64,000 nt of DNA from Corallococcus coralloides DSM 2259 (GTDB lineage: Bacteria > Myxococcota > Myxococcia > Myxococcales > Myxococcaceae). Of the stretch, positions 1 to 7,644 are shown piece after piece. The stretch covers positions 7,910,328 through 7,974,327 of the forward strand of contig NC_017030.1 in assembly GCF_000255295.1 (NCBI RefSeq). The letters run 5' to 3'. The notes under the pieces were generated by a model. It did no database searches, had not been told where the DNA came from, and worked only from the letters and a program-made list of their open reading frames with translations. Both the position numbers and the translations under genes were made by a program. The stretch's first letter is position 1, and the number at the start of each line of letters is the position of its first letter.

Positions 1-648
1 ATGCTGGAATTGGGCGCGCGCGTGAAATCCATGCTGCGGCTCAAGGCGCTGCAGGACGCGCTCCTTGAGAAGAACCGCGAGTTGGAGTGGGCCAACCGCG
101 AGCTGGACCGCCGCCGGCAGGAGCTGCTCGCGCTCAGCCGCACGGACGCGCTCACGGGCCTGTACAACCGGCGCTATTTCGAGGAGCGGCTGAGCGAGGA
201 GTTCATGCGCTCGCGCCGCTACCGCTCCCCCCTGTCGCTGGTGATGCTGGACATCGACCACTTCAAGCGCATCAACGACACGTTCGGCCACCCCTTCGGG
301 GACGAGGTGCTGCGCGCGGTGGCGCACACGGCGCGTGCGACGCTGCGGGAGGTGGACCTTTTGGCCCGCTACGGCGGTGAGGAGTTCATTGCCCTCCTGC
401 CGGAGGCGGCCCCCCAGGACGCGCTGCGGGCGTGCGAGCGGGTGCGCGAGGCCATCGAGCGGCTGGAGCTGACGTGGAAGGGCCCGGACGGAATGTCGCA
501 GGAGGTGAAGCTGACCGCGTCGCTGGGCGTGGCGACGGTGCCCGCGGACGACCTGCCGGGCACGGAGGCCCTGCTGCGCGCGGCGGACGCGAGCCTGTAT
601 TCCGCCAAGGGAACGGGGCGAAACCGCGTCCACCAGCACGCGGCGTGA
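1..648 (+). CDS. GGDEF diguanylate cyclase, C-terminal part (5' end outside window)
   Basis: This is a 215-residue C-terminal fragment. The first ~20 residues read like the last helix of a response-regulator receiver domain, so the ATG at base 1 is probably internal and the true start lies upstream. A charged coiled-coil linker (about residues 20-45) leads into a GGDEF domain that makes cyclic di-GMP from two GTP. The active-site loop is GGEEF at residues 125-129, an accepted active variant. An RxxD inhibitory I-site (R116-E-V-D119) sits exactly five residues before it, so product feedback inhibition is expected. The conserved DxxxFKxxND metal-binding segment is present at about residues 84-93. 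The protein is probably a cytosolic REC-GGDEF regulator. The family call is firm; its input signal cannot be seen. Confidence 0.93.
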   Translation: MLELGARVKSMLRLKALQDALLEKNRELEWANRELDRRRQELLALSRTDALTGLYNRRYFEERLSEEFMRSRRYRSPLSLVMLDIDHFKRINDTFGHPFGDEVLRAVAHTARATLREVDLLARYGGEEFIALLPEAAPQDALRACERVREAIERLELTWKGPDGMSQEVKLTASLGVATVPADDLPGTEALLRAADASLYSAKGTGRNRVHQHAA

Positions 649-698
649 CACACCTCCCGCTTCCCCACGGCGGCGGTTTGACCTAAATCGGAGGCCTC

Positions 699-1112
699 AT
701 GCGCCCGCTCGCGATGACGACCTGGCTGCTGTTCGCCCTCCTCTCCCTGGGCGGCTGCAGCCGGCTGCAGCCGGACACCCCCGTGGGGGCCTACCAGACG
801 TTCCACCGGCACGTGCAGCGCGGAGAGCTGCCCAAGGCGTACGCTGGGTTGTCACAACAGACCCAGCAGGTCCTGAAGACGCGGGCGCAGGAGGTCAGCG
901 ACGCGTCGGGGGGCATGGTGAAGCCGGAGCCGCTCCCGCTGTTCTTCGCGAATGTCCCGGTGCCGCCGGATGTTCAGGAGGTTTCGCTGCTCCGGCAGGA
1001 GGGCGACGTGGCGACCTTGGTGGTGCGCTCGGCGGGAAGGTCGGGCGAGGTCCGGATGGTGAGGGAACCGTCCGGGTGGAAGGTGGACTTTTCAGCATCC
1101 CCCCAGCCGTGA
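699..1112 (+). CDS. Small lipoprotein, NTF2-like fold possible
   Basis: This 137-residue protein starts at an ATG preceded by a GGAGG ribosome site. An N-terminal hydrophobic stretch ends in a lipobox-like LGGC, so it is probably a lipoprotein processed at Cys20. The mature part contains a short helical segment (AYQTFHRHVQRGELPKAY) and a C-terminal stretch (VREPSGWKVDF), a layout typical of DUF4878/NTF2-like lipoproteins that act as small binding or accessory domains. It lies 50 bp behind the GGDEF gene and may be co-transcribed with it. No specific function can be assigned. Confidence 0.8.
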   Translation: MRPLAMTTWLLFALLSLGGCSRLQPDTPVGAYQTFHRHVQRGELPKAYAGLSQQTQQVLKTRAQEVSDASGGMVKPEPLPLFFANVPVPPDVQEVSLLRQEGDVATLVVRSAGRSGEVRMVREPSGWKVDFSASPQP

Positions 1113-1130
1113 GCCCGGGCATGCCCGGGC
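1113..1130. repeat. 18-bp perfect palindrome after lipoprotein gene
   Basis: A perfect palindrome (GCCCGGGCATGCCCGGGC) begins directly after the stop codon of the preceding gene. It could fold as a stem or be bound by a dimeric protein. There is no T-tract, so a Rho-independent terminator is not clearly supported. Confidence 0.5.
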
Positions 1131-1155
1131 CCCGCGCATCAGGTAACGTACAACC

Positions 1156-2475
1156 GTGAACGACAGGAAGACACGGCGGGTGCTCCCCGCAGTCGAAGTC
1201 ATCCGCAGGCCGGGCTCCACGCCCGGCGGCCCGGTGACGCCGTCCTCGACTGCCCCCACCCCCTCCCCCACGCCGAGGCCCACGCCCCGGCCCACGCCGG
1301 TGGCGCCGTCCGCCCCGGTGGCCCCCCCCAGCGCGGAAGGCGCTCCCCGCGCGGCGACGCCGGCCCCCCGTCCCACGCCGGGCGTGTCGCCCGCGCCCCG
1401 GCCGAGCGGCCTTTCCCCCTCGCCCCGGCCGGCCGCGTCCGTGGCCCCGTCCGCTCCCCCTCCCCGCCCGGCTCCGGGCCCGGTGGGGACGGCGGGCACG
1501 ACAGGCTCGGCGCCGACGGCCTCCTCCGTGCCTCCCCGGCCGTCCGGTCCGCCGGCGCCGGGCTTCACGCCAGGGGCCTCGGCGCGTCCGCCTCCCCGGG
1601 GTCCCGGGATGGGCGGGCCTCCGCGCGCGGGTGGGCCTCCGGGCCGCTTCGCGCCGCGCCCCAGCACGCCGCGCCCGCCGCCCACGCCGGAGCAGATCCT
1701 GGCGCTGGCCACGCGCGAGCACGTGCCGGCGCGCATCGCCAAGGGTGAGCTGGAAGGGAAGATGAAGGCGCGCATCTGGCGCAAGCTGCACGCCGAGGAG
1801 GCGAAGCGCTTCGACCAGGTCTACGAGCTGATGGGCCAGACGCCGGGCCTGTCGCTGGGAGACGCGTTCGGCATCCTCCAGAGCGGCCTCACCGTGCAGG
1901 AGTTCATGGCGCGCAAGGAGCGCAGCCAGCGCAAGGCGGCCATCAAGCAGGCGCGCGGCCAGGTGGACAACGCGCTCGTCGCGGACTTCCTGGGCGCCTT
2001 CATCGAGCAGAAGACCGAGCTGTCCGTCGTACTGGCGGAGCGGTCGCTCCTGGACACGCTGCTGGCGGAGGAGGCCATCGCCTTCACCTTCGAGCGCACG
2101 GGCCGGCTGGAGAAGCTCCAGGTGGTGCTCATCGCGCGCAGGGGTGACTGGGAGCGGCTGATGCCGAACCTGGAGCGCGACGCGAAGCTCACGCAGAAGC
2201 CGGCGCAGGTGGCGCGGCAGCCGGACAAGCGCCCCTATTCGGACCCCCGGCCGTTCCTGCCGCACATCGGGCAGACGGTGAAGCTGGTGCTGCGCAACGG
2301 CATCACGGTGGAGGCGCCGCTCCTGCGCGTGGGCCGCTTCGACGTGCTGCTGGGTGAGCCCGGGCACGAGCTGTTCATCCCGCTGCACGCGCTCCTGCGC
2401 TTCGAGGCGCCCCCGGCCCCCGCCGAGGATGCCTCCGACGACGCGGCCGGCTCAAAGCCCGACGCCGAGGGCTGA
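1156..2475 (+). CDS. Pro-rich protein with C-terminal Sm/Hfq-like segment
   Basis: The 439-residue product starts at GTG. Residues ~20-180 are a low-complexity Pro/Ala/Ser/Thr linker with many TPxPTP-like units, probably disordered. Residues ~185-350 are helical and charged. Residues ~370-422 contain a stretch (GQTVKLVLRNGITVEAPLL, then RFDVLLG and ELFIPLHALLRF) whose pattern of alternating hydrophobics, central NG and VLL resembles the five-strand Sm fold of Hfq, including the Sm2-like IPLHALLRF strand. This is read by eye from family patterns and is not proven. If right, the protein could bind RNA in the cytosol. No signal peptide is visible. A strong stem-loop follows the gene at 2501. Otherwise it is a myxobacterial hypothetical protein. 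Confidence 0.8.
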   Translation: MNDRKTRRVLPAVEVIRRPGSTPGGPVTPSSTAPTPSPTPRPTPRPTPVAPSAPVAPPSAEGAPRAATPAPRPTPGVSPAPRPSGLSPSPRPAASVAPSAPPPRPAPGPVGTAGTTGSAPTASSVPPRPSGPPAPGFTPGASARPPPRGPGMGGPPRAGGPPGRFAPRPSTPRPPPTPEQILALATREHVPARIAKGELEGKMKARIWRKLHAEEAKRFDQVYELMGQTPGLSLGDAFGILQSGLTVQEFMARKERSQRKAAIKQARGQVDNALVADFLGAFIEQKTELSVVLAERSLLDTLLAEEAIAFTFERTGRLEKLQVVLIARRGDWERLMPNLERDAKLTQKPAQVARQPDKRPYSDPRPFLPHIGQTVKLVLRNGITVEAPLLRVGRFDVLLGEPGHELFIPLHALLRFEAPPAPAEDASDDAAGSKPDAEG

Positions 2476-2500
2476 AAGCGGCTCGCGGTGGCGTTACTTC

Positions 2501-2533
2501 CGGGCGGCCCTGCCTTCATTGGCGGGCCGCCCG
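2501..2533 (+). terminator. Strong stem-loop, probable terminator
   Basis: A 10-bp perfect stem (CGGGCGGCCC with GGGCCGCCCG) has a one-base bulge, a further 3 bp and a TTCATT loop. It lies 25 bp after the stop of the upstream gene. The following bases are only mildly T-rich (TGTCCTTCC), so it may terminate weakly or protect the mRNA end. Confidence 0.55.
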
Positions 2534-2562
2534 TGTCCTTCCTCCCCCTGGAGACTTCATCC

Positions 2563-2985
2563 ATGCGCGTCTTCTTCTCCCGCATCATCAAGCCCTGGCT
2601 CGCGCTCACCGCGGCGGCGGTCCTCGCGGGGGCGTCACAGCAGGCGTGCACGAAGGAGTCCTCCGCGAAGGAGCCGGGCGCGCCCGCCGCGCAGGAGGTG
2701 GGACGGCGGGAGAACGGCGTGCACGTGGTGGAGCTGGCCGTCACGGAGAAGGGCTACGAGCCGTCGCCGGTGCAGCTCAAGAAGGGCGAGCCGGTGAAGC
2801 TGGTGGTGACGCGCAAGACGGACCTGACGTGCGCCACCGAGCTCGTGATGGACGAGTACAAAATCGACACGAAGCTGCCCCTGAACACGCCGGTGGACAT
2901 CACCTTCACGCCCAACCAGTCCGGGACGCTGAAGTACGGCTGCGCGATGGGGAAGATGATCGCCGGCACGTTCGTGGTGGATTGA
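2563..2985 (+). CDS. Cupredoxin-domain lipoprotein
   Basis: The ATG at 2563 (MRVFFSRII...) was chosen because it gives a proper signal peptide and has GGAG just upstream; an in-frame start at 2488 would add a tail without a signal. The 140-residue product has a hydrophobic segment followed by a Cys in QQACTKE, so it may be lipid-anchored although the lipobox is imperfect. The mature part is a cupredoxin_1-type beta sandwich: VTRKTDLTCATELVM, a LPLNTPVDITFTP strand and KYGCAMGKMIAGTFVVD at the end. The Cys and the Met cluster in that last motif, with the earlier Cys, are the likely copper or heavy-metal ligands. A periplasmic copper-binding or electron-transfer role is inferred. It stands alone between two larger genes. 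Confidence 0.85.
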   Translation: MRVFFSRIIKPWLALTAAAVLAGASQQACTKESSAKEPGAPAAQEVGRRENGVHVVELAVTEKGYEPSPVQLKKGEPVKLVVTRKTDLTCATELVMDEYKIDTKLPLNTPVDITFTPNQSGTLKYGCAMGKMIAGTFVVD

Positions 2986-3020
2986 GCGCGGGCGCCCGTT
3001 AACTGGCGATGTCCGCCCGG

Positions 3021-3038
3021 GCGGGTAGGCTCACCCGC
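3021..3038 (+). other. 6-bp hairpin just before dinG start
   Basis: GCGGGT and ACCCGC form a perfect 6-bp stem with a 6-nt loop ending four bases before the ATG at 3043. There is no clear Shine-Dalgarno sequence there, so the hairpin may limit initiation. This is a small structural observation only. Confidence 0.35.
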
Positions 3039-3042
3039 CTGC

Positions 3043-5973
3043 ATGGGCAGCTCGGAGCTCTTCACCCGGCACGTCTTCCTGGACCTCGAAACGACGGGGC
3101 TCGACCCCCGCGTGGACGAGGTCATCGAGGTGGGCTGCCTCTTCTTCGAGCACGGCCGGGAGGTGGACCGCTTCTCCCGGCTGTATTCGGCCTCGCGCCC
3201 GCTCAACCTCACCATCCGCCGGCTCACCGGCCTCTCCGACGCGCAGCTCTCCGGACAGCCCCGCTTCGACGCGGAGCGCGCCCAGCTGCGGGAGCGGCTC
3301 AAGGGCTGGACGGTGGTGGCGCACAACGCCCCCTTCGAGAAGGGCTTCCTGCCGGACGTGCTCGGCGGCGTGCCGGTGCTCGACTCGTGCGAGCTGATGC
3401 ACTACCTGCACCCGGAGCTGCCCAGCCACTCGCTGGAGTCGCTGATGCGGTGGGCGAAGCTGGGCTCGCAGCAGCCGCACCGGGCGCTCCACGACTGCGT
3501 GGCGGTGCACGCGGTGCTGGTGCACGCGCTGGATGGCTGCGTGCGCGACGGGCGCGCGGAGGACGTGGCGGACCTGTTGTCCACGATGGACCCCCGGGCC
3601 CGCGCGGCGCTGGGGCCCACGCCGCTGCTGGATGCGCTTTCCGAAGAGGACGCTCGCGACCTGGCGATGGACGCGGAGGCGCGCCCGCTCTTGGAGCTGC
3701 TCTCGCGGCTGTGGGAGGCGTGCCGGGCCACGCCGGTGCCTCTGAGCCTGGAGACGACGGGCGGCTTCTTGCGCGCGCGGCCGGAGCGCAAGCGCGCGAA
3801 TGGCGGCAGGCCTCCCCCGGAACCCGAGCTGGACGCGACGCCGCTGCCGGTGCGGCCGGAAGAGGTGGCCCAGGTACTGGGGCCCGGCGGCGCGCTGGAG
3901 CGGGGCGGCGGGTTCCTGTCGCGGCCCGCGCAGCTGGAGATGGCGCAGGCGGTGGCGCGCACGCTGTCGGACGGCGGGCAGGTGGCGGTGGAGGCCGGCA
4001 CGGGCACGGGCAAGTCGCTGGCGTACCTCACGCCCGCGGCGCTGTTCGCCGCGCGCAACGGGCTGAAGGTGGGCGTGGCGCCGCACACGAAGACGCTCCA
4101 GGACCAGCTCCTGGAGAAGGACCTGCCCCGGCTGCACCAGGCCACGGGCGGCGCGTTCGGCTACGCGTTGCTCAAGGGCCAGACGAACTACCTGTGCCGC
4201 CGCCGCGCGCTGGAGGCCACGCGCGTGGAGCCGGGGATGAACCACACGGCACGAGCGCCCCGGGCCTACGTGCGCGCGTACCTGCGCCGCAGCGTGGACG
4301 GGGACCTGGACCGGCTGAGCCACTGGTTCCGCGAGCGCTTCCCGGGCATGCACGGGCTGGTGCCGGCGGTGCGCTCCGAGGCGGCGACGACGCTGGGCGA
4401 GCGGTGCCCGCATCACCACAAGTGCTTCTACCACTCGGCGGTGGCGCAGGCGCGCGAGGCGGACGTGCTGGTCATCAACCAGTCGCTCGCGTTCGCGTGG
4501 CCCGCGCGCTACGGGCGTCTGGACCACCTGGTGCTGGACGAGGCGCACGAGCTGGAGGACGTGGCCACCACCGCGCTCACGGTGGAGCTGTCCGACCTGG
4601 CCTTCCTGCGCCTCACGGAGCGGCTGCACGGACGCGACGGGCGCCGGGGCCTCTTCGCGGAATTGCGCCGGGCGCTCGCGGCCACGCGCCGGGACGAGTC
4701 CCGCGTGCTGATGTCCGAGGTGGACGACGCCCTGCGCACGCTGCTCCAGGAGGCGCGCGCGCTGGGCGAACAGGTGACGGCCCTGTGCGAGCCCGCGGCG
4801 GCCATGCCCGGCGAGGACGCGGACGACGCGGCCTACGCGCCGGAGCTGCGGGTGACGGACGCGGTGCGCGCCCTGCCCGCCTGGGAGCCCGTGCGCGAGG
4901 GACTGGTGGCGGTGCGCACGGCGCTGCAACGCGTGCACACGCTGCTGTCCGTGCGGGTGCTGGCGGCGCTGCCGGAGCTGGCGGTGAAGCAGCCTTCGCT
5001 GGAGCGGGAGCTGGCCGGGGCCACCACGGAGCTGGGCGAGCTGTCGGTGCTGGCTGGTGAGCTGGCCGGTGAGCCGGATGCGAAGCGCTGCTATGCGGCG
5101 CGGGCGGAGCCTCGGAAGCAGCGCTGGAGCGTGGGCGCGCAGCCGGTGGACGTGTCCGAGTCCGTGGCGAAGGACTTCGCCGCGAACAAGCGCGCGCTGG
5201 TGATGGCTTCCGCCACGCTGGGCACGGGTGACGGTGTTCCCTTCGTGTTGAAGCGGCTGGGGCTCAGGCCGCCCATCCTGCGCGCGCCCTCGCCGTTCCA
5301 CCTGGGACAGCAGGCGCTGGTGGTGCTGGTGACGGACGCGCCGCGCGCGCACGAGGAGCCGTTCATCGACTGGGCCTCCGGGCGCATCTCCGGGCTGGCG
5401 CAGGTGATGGGCGGCCGGGTGCTGGGCCTGTTCGCGTCCACGCGGCGGCTGGAGCGCGTGTCGCGAGAGGTGCAGGCGCGGCTGGAGCCGCACGGCATCG
5501 AGGTGCTGCGCCAGTCGCGCGGCCACGGCCGTTCGCTGGCGGCGCGGCAGGAGCGCGACACGGGCACGGTGCTGCTGGGTACCAAGAGCTTCTGGCAGGG
5601 CGTGGACATCCCCGGGCGCGGCGTGGGGTGTGTCTTCATCGACAAGCTGCCCCTGGAGCCAGCGTCACGGCCGCTGGTGGCCGCGCGCGAGGAGCCGCTG
5701 GCGAAGGCGGGCAACGAGTACCTGGGCTTCCTCCAGTACCGGCTGCCGCGCGCGCTGCTGCTGCTGCGCCAGGGTGTCGGGCGGCTCATCCGCTCCACCA
5801 CGGACCGGGGCATCGTCGTGGTGGCGGACCCCGGACACGCGAGCTACCGGCCGCTGCTGCTCCAGGCGCTCGCGGGCTACCGGGTGGTCGCGCTGCCTTG
5901 GGCGCAGGCGCGGCTGCTGCTGCACTCCGAGCTGATGCAGATGGGGCTCACCGCGGACACCGCGCGGGTGTGA
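3043..5973 (+). CDS. dinG: DEDDh exonuclease-DinG family helicase fusion
   Basis: The 976-residue protein has two parts. Residues 1-165 form a DnaQ-type 3'-5' exonuclease: FLDLETTG with D14/E16, HNAPFEKGFL near 94-103, and the DEDDh pair H146/D151. Residues ~285-976 form an XPD/DinG superfamily 2 helicase: Walker A AGTGTGKS at 318-325, DEAH at 499-502, and the C-terminal motif GVDIPGRG followed by a QGVGRLIR-type motif VI. This layout matches Bacillus DinG. In the Fe-S region Cys385, Cys455 and Cys461 are seen, but the position where relatives have a fourth Cys (CxGxxC) reads T450-L-G-E-R-C455, so the 4Fe-4S cluster may be incomplete or absent. It probably acts on single-stranded DNA overhangs, R-loops or D-loops in repair. 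It is convergent with the next gene. Confidence 0.92.
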   Translation: MGSSELFTRHVFLDLETTGLDPRVDEVIEVGCLFFEHGREVDRFSRLYSASRPLNLTIRRLTGLSDAQLSGQPRFDAERAQLRERLKGWTVVAHNAPFEKGFLPDVLGGVPVLDSCELMHYLHPELPSHSLESLMRWAKLGSQQPHRALHDCVAVHAVLVHALDGCVRDGRAEDVADLLSTMDPRARAALGPTPLLDALSEEDARDLAMDAEARPLLELLSRLWEACRATPVPLSLETTGGFLRARPERKRANGGRPPPEPELDATPLPVRPEEVAQVLGPGGALERGGGFLSRPAQLEMAQAVARTLSDGGQVAVEAGTGTGKSLAYLTPAALFAARNGLKVGVAPHTKTLQDQLLEKDLPRLHQATGGAFGYALLKGQTNYLCRRRALEATRVEPGMNHTARAPRAYVRAYLRRSVDGDLDRLSHWFRERFPGMHGLVPAVRSEAATTLGERCPHHHKCFYHSAVAQAREADVLVINQSLAFAWPARYGRLDHLVLDEAHELEDVATTALTVELSDLAFLRLTERLHGRDGRRGLFAELRRALAATRRDESRVLMSEVDDALRTLLQEARALGEQVTALCEPAAAMPGEDADDAAYAPELRVTDAVRALPAWEPVREGLVAVRTALQRVHTLLSVRVLAALPELAVKQPSLERELAGATTELGELSVLAGELAGEPDAKRCYAARAEPRKQRWSVGAQPVDVSESVAKDFAANKRALVMASATLGTGDGVPFVLKRLGLRPPILRAPSPFHLGQQALVVLVTDAPRAHEEPFIDWASGRISGLAQVMGGRVLGLFASTRRLERVSREVQARLEPHGIEVLRQSRGHGRSLAARQERDTGTVLLGTKSFWQGVDIPGRGVGCVFIDKLPLEPASRPLVAAREEPLAKAGNEYLGFLQYRLPRALLLLRQGVGRLIRSTTDRGIVVVADPGHASYRPLLLQALAGYRVVALPWAQARLLLHSELMQMGLTADTARV

Positions 5974-5989
5974 GCCCCCAGCCCCTTCC

Positions 5990-6727
5990 CTACCGCGCCA
6001 GCCGCTCGCGGTAGCGCGCCTCCAGGGCGGACAGTTCGTCCACCCAGGGGCCCGTGGCGCCGCTCGTCTTCGCCTGCGCCAGGGCCTCCGACAGCGCGCG
6101 CGCGTCCTCGGTCTGCTGCGCGCGCAGCCGCTGGGTCATGTCCCGCGCGGCCTCGAAGACGTCCTGCAGCTCATCGCCTTCGCGCAGGCCGTGCTGCGGC
6201 GGGTTCAGCTGGCCTTCGGCCACCTCGCGCATCATGCGCTTGATGCGGAACAGCGGGCCCGCCATCCGGTGCGTCACCACGATGGTCGCCAGCGCCACCA
6301 CCGCGATGAACGTCACCAGGCAGCCGCCCAGCACCCACCACGTCAGCTGCTGGTGGCGCTCCAGCTCCGCGCGCTGCGCGACGATGGCCGTGCGCTCCGC
6401 CTCGTACTTGGCGTCGATGGCCTGCGCCTGCTCGCGGAACTGCTTCTCGAACGCCGGGTCGTTCATGTGGGCCATCAGCTCGTTGGAGAGCGTGGCTCCG
6501 GACAACTCGCGGCTCACCTCCGCCGCGGCCGAGCGGGCGTCCACCGCCGTCGCCGTCTCGTGCATCAGCGAGTTCGCCGCGCGCACCAGGAAGATGCCCA
6601 GGAGCGCCGCCATCACCAGCGTCACACCGACGATGTACGCGGTGAGCTTCAGCTGGAAGGGCGCGTCGAGCAGGAAGTTGCGCCAGCGGCGCTTCGTCGT
6701 CGGGGCCTGGGCCGTGGTCGTCGTCAT
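5990..6727 (-). CDS. HAMP-domain membrane protein
   Basis: The 245-residue product begins MTTTTAQAP and has two transmembrane segments (about residues 26-46 and 130-152) enclosing a ~80-residue periplasmic helical part. The second membrane helix runs into a HAMP linker (AGPLFRIKRMMREVAEGQL). The rest is a charged coiled coil. No methyl-accepting signalling tip, kinase or cyclase follows, so this is a sensor-like protein without a recognisable output domain. Its start overlaps the stop of the upstream HEAT-repeat gene by 4 nt, so the two are translationally coupled and probably work together. The structural description is firm; a function is not assigned. Confidence 0.85.
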   Translation of the reverse strand: MTTTTAQAPTTKRRWRNFLLDAPFQLKLTAYIVGVTLVMAALLGIFLVRAANSLMHETATAVDARSAAAEVSRELSGATLSNELMAHMNDPAFEKQFREQAQAIDAKYEAERTAIVAQRAELERHQQLTWWVLGGCLVTFIAVVALATIVVTHRMAGPLFRIKRMMREVAEGQLNPPQHGLREGDELQDVFEAARDMTQRLRAQQTEDARALSEALAQAKTSGATGPWVDELSALEARYRERLAR

Positions 6728-7473
6728 GTCTCGCTGCTCCAGTCGAAGGTCGCGGCGGCTTCCTCGATGGCTCGGGGGATCAGGGCCTTCAACAGGTCCG
6801 CGGGCGGAGCTCCCGCGGCGTTCACTTCCACCTGTCCCATCAGGGACTGCTCCGGGTACGTCATGCACAAGAGTGCCAGGCGCAGGCCTCCACTGTCCGT
6901 CTTCTGGATCTCCGCCGTGATGCGGTAGCCGTGCACGCCCAGCTTCTTGAGCGCGCCCTTCGCCGCGGCCTTCGACTCCTTCTCCGGCGCCATCTGCGCG
7001 CCCCGGCGCACCAGCTTGGAACGAAGCCGCGCCTCCGTCACCTTCACGAGCTCCGCGGGCACGCTGCCCGTCTTGTCCTTCAGCGCGTCCAGCGACAGGT
7101 AGAAGCGCGGCCGGCGCGCCTGGTACGCCTTGATGGCCTTGATGGACTCCGCCACCGCCGCCTGCACCGTGGCGTCCGCCTCTCCCTGCACCGACTGGAG
7201 GCAGTCGAGCCCCTTGGGCTCCAGGAGCGCGCCCAGCCCCTTGGCCACCGCCGCGCGCACCAGCTCGCTCGGGTCCTTGAGGCCGCCGCACAGCGGCGTC
7301 ACCGCTTCTGGATCCTCGGTGGCGCCCAACACCAGCGCGGCTTGTGAGCGTGCACGCGGATCCCTTCCCTTTTCCAGCTGACGACCCAGGAAGGTGATGC
7401 GCGTGTCTCCCTGCGCCAGCGCAGCGCTCGGCAGCAGGAAGAAGATGAGCAGGAGTGCTGTCGGCAGCCGCAT
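6724..7473 (-). CDS. Secreted HEAT-repeat protein
   Basis: The ATG at 7473 gives a classic signal peptide (MRLPTALLLIFFLLPSAALA) with cleavage near residue 20; longer in-frame starts would bury it. The 249-residue product has HEAT-type helical repeats at about residues 30-130 (ARSQAALVLGATEDPEAVTPL and the next copy), followed by a mixed region (YRITAEIQKTDSGGLRLALLCMTYPEQSLMG) that looks like a beta sheet. A periplasmic scaffold role is inferred. It is the first gene of a two-gene operon with the HAMP protein. Upstream, a small dyad CTGTC-CAC-GACAG (7515-7527) lies in the divergent spacer with the protease gene. Confidence 0.82.
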   Translation of the reverse strand: MRLPTALLLIFFLLPSAALAQGDTRITFLGRQLEKGRDPRARSQAALVLGATEDPEAVTPLCGGLKDPSELVRAAVAKGLGALLEPKGLDCLQSVQGEADATVQAAVAESIKAIKAYQARRPRFYLSLDALKDKTGSVPAELVKVTEARLRSKLVRRGAQMAPEKESKAAAKGALKKLGVHGYRITAEIQKTDSGGLRLALLCMTYPEQSLMGQVEVNAAGAPPADLLKALIPRAIEEAAATFDWSSET

Positions 7474-7575
7474 GGGATGGGCAAAGAAATGCCAACAGTG
7501 TAGCCGCGATTTACCTGTCCACGACAGTTGCCTCTCAGGGCAATCGCGCCCAGCTTGGATGCGCACAGTGGGCGA

Positions 7576-7596
7576 CGTCCTCCAGGGGGGAGGACG
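7576..7596 (+). other. Hairpin in leader of sedolisin gene
   Basis: CGTCCTCC and GGAGGACG form a perfect 8-bp stem with a 5-nt loop about 50 nt before the start of the S53 protease gene. It could be part of the 5' leader. No riboswitch class is recognised. Confidence 0.35.
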
Positions 7597-7644
7597 GCTG
7601 GGGTGCGGCGGACCCGAGGCGGGTCACCGCAGGCTGGGGGAGCA

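Noticed and set aside
7474-7500. A sigma-54-like site (TGGCA-TTTCT-TTGC on the minus strand) before the HEAT gene
   Set aside because: The GG-to-GC spacing is 9 instead of 10 and it lies only a few bases from the start codon.
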